DNA of 64,000 bases from Variovorax sp. OK212. GTDB taxonomy: Bacteria; Pseudomonadota; Gammaproteobacteria; Burkholderiales; Burkholderiaceae_C. The position numbers and the translations under genes are program-made. Positions 31,835-39,362 of this stretch are shown here, piece after piece; positions within the stretch are counted from its first letter, which is position 1; the number at the start of each line of letters is the position of its first letter. The notes beneath the pieces were generated by a model. That model did no database searches, was not told where the DNA came from, and saw nothing but the letters and a program-made list of their open reading frames with translations. The stretch lies in the NCBI RefSeq assembly GCF_900112425.1, contig NZ_FOLP01000002.1, positions 310,001 through 374,000 of the forward strand, given 5' to 3'.

Positions 31835-34800
31835 ATGGCCAGTGCGTCCGTGCAGCAATGGCTCGACAGGCTCGGTTATTCAGCCGATCCTGCGTCGTTG
31901 CACGTGCGCGGAACTGCGGTCCCGGCCGCGCACCCGTATGCTATGGAGATCACCGGTCTCTTGAAGCCGAACGGGGCGATTCGGGCGCAGGCGGTGTTCG
32001 ATGTCGAAGGCGTGCCGACTGTGGTCTTCGTGGGCGAAGACGGACCCCTGATGTCGTCGGCGCTCGACGACGTGCGCAAGCGCATCTGGAACCAGAACCT
32101 TGCAACAGTCGTGATCGAGCTGAGGGGTTCAGAGGCGGTCGCCTTGCCAGCGCGAAAGCTTCAGGCCGAACAACGGCTGCAGTTGGACGACGCGAGACCT
32201 GACGGGCCGTTCTCCGCGCTCGATATCGCAACGGCCAACCTGTCGCGCAGGCTACCGAAATGGTTCGATGTCAAGGCGCGGGTCGATCGCAAGCTGCTGG
32301 CCAATCTGTCGACCACAGTGAGCAAGCTGACCGACGACGGGCTGCGTGGCAACGCATCCATCGTTCCGCGCAGGCGTTTGGCCGAACTGCTCATGGGACA
32401 GGTGCTGTTTATCTCGTACCTGGAGCATCGAGAGATCGTCGGAGCGACCTATCGCGAACGTCGCGGCGTGACCCCACTGCACGAACTCGTCGCGCGCATG
32501 GATCGGGAGGGCGTTCGGGCTCTGGTTGATCGGTTGCGGGGCGACTTCAACGGTGACTTCCTAGGGGACGATCGGCACGATCCCTGGACGGCGCTCGCGG
32601 ACTCGGGTTTCGAGTTGCTGAACCAGTTTCTAAGTCGAACCGACATGGAAACCGGGCAAGGGGATTTCTGGAACTACGACTTCAGCTACATCCCGGTAGA
32701 GCTGCTGTCGGGGTTGTACGAAAAGTTCCTCACACCCGAGCAGCAGGCCAAAGAAGGCGCGTACTACACGCCCCGCAACCTGGCCATGCTCGCGGTCGAA
32801 CAGGCGCTCATGGCATCTCCGGATCCCTTGGCGGAGACGATCTTTGACGGGGCCTGTGGGTCCGGCATCCTGCTCACCACCGCTTACCGTCGCCTCATTG
32901 CGCTGTCGGAGGCAAATAGGGGGCAACGACTCGGGTTCGCTGAGCGCGGCGATCTGCTGGTGCGGAGCATTTTCGGCGCCGATATCAATTTCATGGCCTG
33001 CCGCGTCACGGCCTTCAGCCTGTACCTGTCGCTGCTGGAGGGACTTGATCCGGCGGACATTCTGGAGGCCCAGGAGCGTGACGGCACCAAGCTGCCGTCC
33101 TTGAGGGACACCAACCTGGCCCATGGCAAGGTGCAGGGGGATTTCTTCCGCAACTCGCACGCTTTCCATGGCCGCCGCTTCTCTCTGATCATCTCCAACC
33201 CGCCATGGGCGGAACCTGAAGGTGAGACTCGCACGTCGGCGGATGACTGGGCGGAGCGTGCACGTGTGCCCTTCGCTCGGCGGCAGATTGCAGGGGCGTA
33301 TGCGTTGCGCGCGCTGGAGTTCCTGTCGGAGGGTGGTCGGGCTTGCATCATCCTGCCGATCGGCCAATTCCTCGGCGCTTCCGCTTCGAATGCCAATTTC
33401 GTGGCGCACACCTTGCGCAGCTACCGGCCGCTGCGGTTGATCAACTTCGGTGATCTGCAGGGCTTGCTGTTCCCGACGGCGGAAAACACCTGCCACGTCT
33501 TTCTCGGTGAACGCCGCAGTGGTGATCGCAGTCTCGTTCCCTTCGACGAGACCTTCGAGTATCTGGTCCCCAAGGCTGACCTGAGCCTCGCCCTGGGCAG
33601 GCTGACGATGCAGTCCGCCGACCGCCATACGCTGCAGACCCGCGCGGTGGCCGAAGATCCGCAGTTGCTGGTCACGATGATGTGGGGCGATGCGAACGAT
33701 CTGGCCATCTGGACCCGGCTGACCTTGCGTGGCACCTTCGCCGATTTCTGGCACGGGCCGAAAGAGTTTCGCCGCTGGACATACCGCAAGGGCATCCATC
33801 TGCATGACAAGAGCCGTGAGGCCGTTGATGCCGGCGTGCTCCGCAAGAAACCGCACGTGCCAATCGCCGCTTTGCGAGTAGGTTCGCCGGTCCTGCACCC
33901 GGACCTGCTGGCCAAATGGCCTGCGCACCAGGACACCGTGGTGGGCCTCGGTGCGGACATCTTGAAGGTCTTCGATGGACCGCGGGTATTGTTCCCAGAT
34001 GGTTTCTCGAAAGACGAGCAGAACGTGCGCGCCGTCTACTACGACGGCCCCGCCTCGTTCACGCACAGCATTGGAGTGATTGCAGGCCCGAAGGCCGACT
34101 CGGACTTGCTGCAGTTCGTCGCGGTCTATTTGCGCTCAACCCTGGCCCGCTACTTTCTGATGATGCGCGGCTGGAAGATGCTTTGCGAGCGCAACGGCGT
34201 GCATCTGAGCGATGTGGAGACCTTCCCCTTCTTCGCACCGGACGATGCGCCTGATCCTGACGCGGCACGAGCCGCGTTGCAGTCGGTCCAGGCCCGCATC
34301 ACCGAACTCACCTCGCTTGCCGAGTTGGAACAGTTGCCGCGTTATGGCACGTTGCGCGGTGAACTCGACGAAGCGATCTTTGCCTACTTCGGCCTCACGA
34401 GCGAAGAGCAGATGCTGGTGCGAGAGACCGTGGACATCCTGATGCCTTCGGTGCGGCCGCGAAGTTTCAAAAGCCTGGATACCCCCGCGCAGCACCGCGT
34501 CGAGGCTGGCGATTTCGACATCTACGCCGGTGCACTCGCAGAGGCACTGACGGCATGGCGAACGAAGACGCAAGGCCAAGGACGGTTCCGGGTTGATGTC
34601 GTCGCCACTGATCCCCGGCGCGCCGGCCCCTGCGGCATTGTGCGCGTGTCCTATGTTCAGCAACCAACCGGCAAGCCAGAGGTCAGCACCAAGATCAACG
34701 ATGAGGTGGTGCTTGTGAGCCTGGCGGAACTCCGACGCCTTGGGCTGCATGCCATCCCGTCGGGGAACTTTCTGACCCTGGTGCCAGACGTGCATCTGTG

Positions 34801-34939
34801 GATCGACGAAGCCCTGTACCTAGTGCGTCCCCTCGCCAGGCGCAATTGGACCCGAAGACAAGCCCACCGGGATGCTGAGCATATTGTGCGCAGTGTGCAG
34901 GCGCAGCCGTATGGCCAGAAGAGAGCGGAGACGGCATGA
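31835..34939 (+). CDS. large class I N6-adenine DNA methyltransferase
   Basis: A 1034-residue protein. The SAM-binding motif I is FDGACGSGILL (from residue 337), preceded by EGAYYTPRNLAMLAVEQAL (motif X region), and the catalytic motif IV is NPPW (Asn455), as in N6-adenine methyltransferases. The N-terminal 230 residues and the C-terminal 400 residues are not recognised; the latter probably holds target recognition, as in type IIG enzymes, though no PD-(D/E)xK motif was found in it. ATG at 31835 follows GGAGG. The next gene overlaps its end by four bases (ATGA), so the nuclease-like protein is coupled to it. Confidence 0.85.
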   Translation: MASASVQQWLDRLGYSADPASLHVRGTAVPAAHPYAMEITGLLKPNGAIRAQAVFDVEGVPTVVFVGEDGPLMSSALDDVRKRIWNQNLATVVIELRGSEAVALPARKLQAEQRLQLDDARPDGPFSALDIATANLSRRLPKWFDVKARVDRKLLANLSTTVSKLTDDGLRGNASIVPRRRLAELLMGQVLFISYLEHREIVGATYRERRGVTPLHELVARMDREGVRALVDRLRGDFNGDFLGDDRHDPWTALADSGFELLNQFLSRTDMETGQGDFWNYDFSYIPVELLSGLYEKFLTPEQQAKEGAYYTPRNLAMLAVEQALMASPDPLAETIFDGACGSGILLTTAYRRLIALSEANRGQRLGFAERGDLLVRSIFGADINFMACRVTAFSLYLSLLEGLDPADILEAQERDGTKLPSLRDTNLAHGKVQGDFFRNSHAFHGRRFSLIISNPPWAEPEGETRTSADDWAERARVPFARRQIAGAYALRALEFLSEGGRACIILPIGQFLGASASNANFVAHTLRSYRPLRLINFGDLQGLLFPTAENTCHVFLGERRSGDRSLVPFDETFEYLVPKADLSLALGRLTMQSADRHTLQTRAVAEDPQLLVTMMWGDANDLAIWTRLTLRGTFADFWHGPKEFRRWTYRKGIHLHDKSREAVDAGVLRKKPHVPIAALRVGSPVLHPDLLAKWPAHQDTVVGLGADILKVFDGPRVLFPDGFSKDEQNVRAVYYDGPASFTHSIGVIAGPKADSDLLQFVAVYLRSTLARYFLMMRGWKMLCERNGVHLSDVETFPFFAPDDAPDPDAARAALQSVQARITELTSLAELEQLPRYGTLRGELDEAIFAYFGLTSEEQMLVRETVDILMPSVRPRSFKSLDTPAQHRVEAGDFDIYAGALAEALTAWRTKTQGQGRFRVDVVATDPRRAGPCGIVRVSYVQQPTGKPEVSTKINDEVVLVSLAELRRLGLHAIPSGNFLTLVPDVHLWIDEALYLVRPLARRNWTRRQAHRDAEHIVRSVQAQPYGQKRAETA

Positions 34940-35685
34940 CGCCAGCGAGCGCCCCGACGGAGACTCCTGCAACGAACTGGCTGGCCGCTTTCCCGATCCA
35001 GGCGGCCACGGAAGCCGTAGAGGCCTTGCGACAGGGATGGATGGAGTTGGCGCAGCGACCGCGGGCCGAATTCAATCCAAAGACGAAGGAAGATGCACTG
35101 ACCAAGCGCCTGAAGGTCTACGTGGAGAACCATGTGGCCCGACAGCATGGTCTCCTTGGCATGTGGGCTGCGGAGGACATCATCGGGGAAGTGGATCCCG
35201 TCACCGGAGCGATGATCGAGGAACGCCGAACCGATATCGTGTACGGCTGGAACGATGCGGCCCGAAGCATGAAGCTCGTCTTCGAGTTCAAGCGCCTGGG
35301 TCGTCAGAAGAAGCATCGCGACCACTATCTGCTGGACCAGGGACTCGGACGTTTCGTCACCGGCATTTACAGCCGCCGGCAGGCGGTTGCCGCAATGGTG
35401 GGGGTCTTGCTCGATCCGGAGCTCGAGGTTGTGCCTCCGATCAGAACGGCGCTGGAGCAGACAACCCTGGCGACTGCGTTGCGCCTGCGCAAGACGGCTG
35501 CCGGTCTCGCATATGCACAACCTTCCGCACTTTTTGCTCATGCGGACTTCGACACCGAGCACGAGCGGGATGCCGCGCTTGCGCCCTTGCACGGCACGAT
35601 CCGCGTTTCGCATTTCTTCTTCAGCTTTGGCTACCCGACCACGACCTTGAAGCAGAAAAAGTCGGCGCCCGCCGCCAAAGCCTAG
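34936..35685 (+). CDS. small PD-(D/E)xK nuclease-like protein paired with the methyltransferase
   Basis: A 249-residue protein. Residues about 50-120 have the order expected of a PD-(D/E)xK core: an acidic helix TKEDALTKRLKVYVENH, Asp100 in RRTDIVYGW and E117-F-K119 in LVFEFKRLG. The rest is helical and not recognised (TTLATALRLRKTAAGLAYAQ). It overlaps the methyltransferase gene (ATGA) and ends 5 bp from the convergent next gene. A restriction partner of the methyltransferase is the simplest view. It does not resemble a common type I, II or III subunit that I know. Confidence 0.65.
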   Translation: MTPASAPTETPATNWLAAFPIQAATEAVEALRQGWMELAQRPRAEFNPKTKEDALTKRLKVYVENHVARQHGLLGMWAAEDIIGEVDPVTGAMIEERRTDIVYGWNDAARSMKLVFEFKRLGRQKKHRDHYLLDQGLGRFVTGIYSRRQAVAAMVGVLLDPELEVVPPIRTALEQTTLATALRLRKTAAGLAYAQPSALFAHADFDTEHERDAALAPLHGTIRVSHFFFSFGYPTTTLKQKKSAPAAKA

Positions 35686-35690
35686 CTACT

Positions 35691-37052
35691 CTATTTGGCG
35701 CCGTTGAACTCGCGCCAAGCGTCTTTGAACGTGGGCATCACGTCGGGCGTGCGCGCAACTGCCTCCAAATAGCGCAGCACGGCCTCTCGGGACGACGCGG
35801 CCGCCGGAAACGCCTTGTCGCGACGAATGTCGCGCGCAAGGTCACCGATGGGGTCATTGCGCTGCGACTGCTGCCCAAGCCACCGGTGAAATGGACTGCG
35901 CGATTCCTCATAGGCAGCCTGATGGGCCAAGGCTGCGGGTGCGACGACGTTCACGGGGTTGGCGGGACGGCGCACACCGCCTTTGCTCCGAGCCGGCCGA
36001 CGCTGCCAGCGCTGAAGATCGGTGAAGTACCGTTCGTATGATTTGGTCGCATGCTCGCGGTCAAAGTGATCGGCCTCCACAGGCCTGTCGCACGAAGCAC
36101 AGAAATACACCCCCGGCTCGTCTTCGATCTCGTCACCATGCAGGTAATGGCGGCGGGGGTCTCGGTCGAACTCCTGGACGCGGTCAAAGAAGTCCGGCCC
36201 GACCCTCACCTGCAGGGATCCATGACGAGCCTTCACCTGCTCAAGAACGTCGTCGTCGACGTTCACCTCGCTGAAGTCAAACTCCCACCCGTACACAAGC
36301 CCGTCCTCCGATGCGAGCTGCTGCAACGGCGCATCGGTCAACTCCTCAGCAGCTCCAATGTCCACATCAAGGAGATCTGCCAGCGCCTCGGCGAGCGTCA
36401 AGATATCCGGCCGGTCCCAGTTGGTATCGAGTTCGGCATCGTTGATGCGACAACCCGCCGCCCAAAAGGCGCGCCCCTGCCTCACCAGCCACAAGATTGC
36501 GCGTACATCCACGTGGTGCCCCCAGTAGGGACGCTCGGGGTCCTGTTCCATCGCGATGTGACCCGACATCTCGATCTCGTGGGGGTCTCCGTTAGACGGT
36601 ACGTCATCGAATTCCAGACCTTCGATGGGCATGTAGATTTCCCGGATGCCATCGGAGTTCGTGGTTGCCGTTTGGCCGGACACGATGCCGTCGTTGGCCA
36701 CGGTCAGGTTCACTTCCTCCTGCAATGAACTGCGGAACGCTTCCAAGGACATGTGCACGGGCGTTCCCACCCAGGTCTTGGAGATTGCGTCGCGAACCAT
36801 GACGCAAAGTTCTTCGCCCCCAACAACCAGGCTCAATTCATGTGCTCGATCGAGCAACGCAGCCACGTCGAGCACGACATGCGTTTCTCGGTCAGGCAAG
36901 AAGCCAGCATCGGGGGACGCCTGCAGCGCCGCCAAGGAGTTGTAGCCCAGCGCCGCGGCAAAGCACTGCTGGGCGTGCCCGTGCTTGATCCGACTATCAG
37001 CTTTGGGATGGTGGGTGATCGCGAATGCGACCGATGAAATGTCGATAGCCAT
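35691..37052 (-). CDS. uncharacterised protein with a YozE-like SAM C-terminal domain
   Basis: A 453-residue protein. The last 70 residues (SPFHRWLGQQSQRNDPIGDL, ARDIRRDKAFP, TFKDAWREF) match the YozE SAM-like domain, usually a separate small protein in Firmicutes. The N-terminus (HAQQCFAAALGYNSLAALQA) resembles a short segment often found in mobile-element proteins. The middle has a CxxC (YFCASCDRPVEADHFDREH) that may bind zinc with the following histidines, and acidic stretches. ATG at 37050-37052 has GGAG upstream. No function can be assigned; it is cargo between the defence genes and the integration module. Confidence 0.6.
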   Translation of the reverse strand: MAIDISSVAFAITHHPKADSRIKHGHAQQCFAAALGYNSLAALQASPDAGFLPDRETHVVLDVAALLDRAHELSLVVGGEELCVMVRDAISKTWVGTPVHMSLEAFRSSLQEEVNLTVANDGIVSGQTATTNSDGIREIYMPIEGLEFDDVPSNGDPHEIEMSGHIAMEQDPERPYWGHHVDVRAILWLVRQGRAFWAAGCRINDAELDTNWDRPDILTLAEALADLLDVDIGAAEELTDAPLQQLASEDGLVYGWEFDFSEVNVDDDVLEQVKARHGSLQVRVGPDFFDRVQEFDRDPRRHYLHGDEIEDEPGVYFCASCDRPVEADHFDREHATKSYERYFTDLQRWQRRPARSKGGVRRPANPVNVVAPAALAHQAAYEESRSPFHRWLGQQSQRNDPIGDLARDIRRDKAFPAAASSREAVLRYLEAVARTPDVMPTFKDAWREFNGAK

Positions 37053-37508
37053 GAAAGCTCCATATTGGGCACAGGACGTTCGAGCGATTACCCGTCCTGC
37101 GCCATGCGAGCTCGCATGGGTTGGACAAATCATTCCAGAATCGGGACTGCTGCCTGGGCAGCGTGTCTGTTTTGAGCCGCTCGAAGCTCCGGCGGACGCC
37201 TTGCACATAAGTCTATCGTGAAATTGCGGGCAATTATTCTTGGTGAGTGCGCAACACGCTCAAAGCCTTTGGGCGTTGTAGGCCGGTACGAACCCCATGA
37301 GACCGATGGCCCGCCCGGGGCGCCTCGCGACTGACAATGCGAACTGTCGCCAGGCAGCACGACAGTTCCGGCCGGCCTGCCCACGCCCTCACGCGCCCAC
37401 GCACGCCCACGTGGGTTTTGCCTTCGGCCAGTCGTTCGGACAATTCGATCCATACAAGGCCGCCATCCCTTTTTCTGCTCCTGTGGCCCGCCTTGAGCGG
37501 AGGTCATC
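37053..37508. other. 456-bp gene-free stretch before the integration module
   Basis: No gene is supported. Short frames here have no recognisable similarity. It must hold the promoter for the excisionase-like gene and that of the divergent YozE-domain gene. I see no clear palindrome or terminator. Confidence 0.4.
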
Positions 37509-37712
37509 ATGGGCAATGCGAGCCAGTGGGTGCTCATCAAGCGCTTCGCCGAGATCACGGGCTACAGCGAGAACGCCGTGCGGCACAAGATCAAGGGCGG
37601 TGTCTGGATCGAAGGGCGCGTCTGGCGCAAGGCGCCGGACGGCCGCATCTTCGTGAACCTCGGCGAATTCGAGCGCTGGGTCGAAAGCGATGCCCTCATC
37701 AAGGCCTTCTAA
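37509..37712 (+). CDS. excisionase-like protein
   Basis: A 67-residue protein with QWVLIKRFAEITGYSENAVR, HKIKGGVWIEGRVWRKAPDG and a FERWVES ending. This is the small excisionase-like family regularly found just before DUF3596-type integrase genes in proteobacterial islands. The start has GGAGG. It would bend DNA at the attachment site and direct excision. Confidence 0.82.
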   Translation: MGNASQWVLIKRFAEITGYSENAVRHKIKGGVWIEGRVWRKAPDGRIFVNLGEFERWVESDALIKAF

Positions 37713-37757
37713 CGGCTGTCGGAAACAGCGGCGCCATGTCCAACGCACGAACGGCGC

Positions 37758-37780
37758 GTATGCGCTCAATGAGCGTATAC
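37758..37780. promoter_or_regulatory. palindromic operator/promoter before the HTH-integrase pair
   Basis: A 23-bp near-perfect palindrome (arms GTATGCGCTCA and TGAGCGTATAC, one mismatched pair) contains the -10 hexamer TATACT at 37775-37780. The likely start of the small HTH gene is 56 bp downstream. This arrangement suggests a promoter repressed by a dimeric regulator, probably the HTH protein itself. Confidence 0.65.
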
Positions 37781-37835
37781 TTTGACCCGTAGTACCTCCC
37801 GGTCGCAGCTGCGGCTCGGGCTTCGCTGCCGGCGC

Positions 37836-38054
37836 ATGAACGACCCGAAACCTCACAACCCGAAACCCGACGCCATCCGCAAAGCCCGCCTCGCCGTGGG
37901 ACTCACGCAAACAGAAGCCGCCCACGTGGTGCAGGCATCGCTGCGTGGATGGCAGCAATGGGAGGCTGGCGATCGAGCGATGCCGCCTGGTTTGTTCGAG
38001 CTGTTCATGCTCAAGACCGGCCAGTGGCCACTCGATGGCAAAGCGGAGAACTGA
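37836..38054 (+). CDS. small XRE-type helix-turn-helix regulator
   Basis: A 72-residue protein. Residues 12-60 form a compact HTH (AIRKARLAVGLTQTEAAHVV, QASLRGWQQWEAGDRAM), close in design to phage Cro or antitoxin-type regulators. ATG at 37836 is chosen; an in-frame TTG at 37782 would place the start in the promoter. It lies 16 bp before the integrase gene, so it probably controls integrase expression. Confidence 0.8.
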   Translation: MNDPKPHNPKPDAIRKARLAVGLTQTEAAHVVQASLRGWQQWEAGDRAMPPGLFELFMLKTGQWPLDGKAEN

Positions 38055-38070
38055 ACAGTGAGGTAAGCAG

Positions 38071-39318
38071 ATGGCGAAAACAGCGGCAACCACTACGGAA
38101 TACCCCGGCGTCGAGGTACGCGGAAATTCGATCCGCGTCTTCTTCATGTTCAAGCGCGCCCGCCACAGTCACACGCTTCGGCTGGAGCCGACCCGCAACA
38201 ACATCAAGCACGCCATCAGCCTGCGCAGCGCAGCGCTGTTCGCGCTGAGGAACGGAAGCTACAACGAGGCCGACTTCTTTCCTCACGCGCGCTCGGCCGC
38301 AGGCACGGCGTCCGGCAAGCGCGTGGGCGAGCTGTGCGACCGCTACAAGCCCCTCAAGGCGGTGGACATCACCCCGGAGACGCAATCGCGCTACGAGGTC
38401 GCGCTCGGCATCTGTGTGGACACCCTCGGTCGCAATCGCCTGGTGGATTCGTTGCTGCCCGAGGACATCCAGAAACTGCGCGTGGACCTGATCGCCACAC
38501 GCGCCGTCTCCACGGTGAACCACTATTTGGCGACCTTCTCCGGCTTCCTCTACTGGTGCGAGAACAACCACTACTGTGATGAGCTCGGCAAGCATTGCGT
38601 GCGCTTCACCAAAAGCATCAAGGATCCGGACCCGCTGACCTACGACGAATACTTGTCGCTGATCGAGAAGGGTTGTCTGCACCCAGTCGACAAGGCTGCC
38701 GTGACCGTGGCCGTCTACACCGGCCTGCGGCCAGGCGAGCTGCTTGCTCTGGCCGTCGAGGACGTGGCGCCCGACTTCAGCCAGATCACGGTGCGCCGCT
38801 CCATCACGCAGTCGGTGACGTTCAAGGTGCCTAAGACGAAGAAGGAGCGCACCGTGTTGCTTCAGCCGCCGGCGCGCGAAGCATTGAAGGTGCTGGTCGC
38901 CGATGCCGAGCAACGCGAAGCGGCCAGTCTCACCGTGTGGCTGAACCGCCATGAGTCGCGCATCGACCATGTGCGCGTGCTGCTGTCGCCGAAGACGCAA
39001 GCCCGCAAGACGGTGGTCAACGACTACTTCGTGCCGAGCGCCTGGAACACCAAGTGGATCAACCTCGTGCGCCGCGCCGAGATCCGTCCTCGTCCGCCTT
39101 ACCAGACCCGGCACACATACGCCTGCTGGAACCTCACCGCGCGGGGCAATCTCGCCTTTATCGCCAACCAGATGGGGCACAAGGACTACTCCATGCTCGT
39201 CACGGTCTACGGCCGCTGGATAGATACGGAGTCTTCCAGAGAGCTTGAGCGCATCTGGGAGGGCATGCAAAACATGGCCCAAATTACACCAAAATTACCC
39301 CAAAAACTGCCGGCTTGA
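38071..39318 (+). CDS. tyrosine-type site-specific integrase (DUF3596 class)
   Basis: A 415-residue recombinase. The N-terminal arm-binding domain covers about residues 10-80; the core-binding domain follows (AVSTVNHYLATFSGFLYWCE); the catalytic part shows Arg in YTGLRPGELLAL, the beta-hairpin Lys in VPKTKKERTV, the RH pair in PYQTRHTYACWNL, GH in QMGHKDYSML and the nucleophile Tyr in VYGRWID. The first box II histidine is Tyr here (YQTRH), as is usual in this group. It is the last gene of the element, ending 20 bp before mutS, so the right attachment site should lie at or just after its stop codon. Confidence 0.95.
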   Translation: MAKTAATTTEYPGVEVRGNSIRVFFMFKRARHSHTLRLEPTRNNIKHAISLRSAALFALRNGSYNEADFFPHARSAAGTASGKRVGELCDRYKPLKAVDITPETQSRYEVALGICVDTLGRNRLVDSLLPEDIQKLRVDLIATRAVSTVNHYLATFSGFLYWCENNHYCDELGKHCVRFTKSIKDPDPLTYDEYLSLIEKGCLHPVDKAAVTVAVYTGLRPGELLALAVEDVAPDFSQITVRRSITQSVTFKVPKTKKERTVLLQPPAREALKVLVADAEQREAASLTVWLNRHESRIDHVRVLLSPKTQARKTVVNDYFVPSAWNTKWINLVRRAEIRPRPPYQTRHTYACWNLTARGNLAFIANQMGHKDYSMLVTVYGRWIDTESSRELERIWEGMQNMAQITPKLPQKLPA

Positions 39319-39362
39319 TCGCTAAGTAATTGATTTAAATGGACAAATTAGACTACTCAGCG
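39316..39362. other. candidate right junction (attR) at the 5' end of mutS
   Basis: After the integrase stop comes an AT-rich stretch of about 40 bases (for example TAAGTAATTGATTTAAATGG) that includes the mutS ATG and its first codons GAC AAA TTA GAC. AAA and TTA are rare in this GC-rich gene; from the codons for SAHTPMM onwards mutS has its normal composition. No Shine-Dalgarno is seen before the ATG. The simplest reading is that the element recombined within the mutS start and supplied a new first few codons. No matching repeat (attL) was found in the window. Confidence 0.5.
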
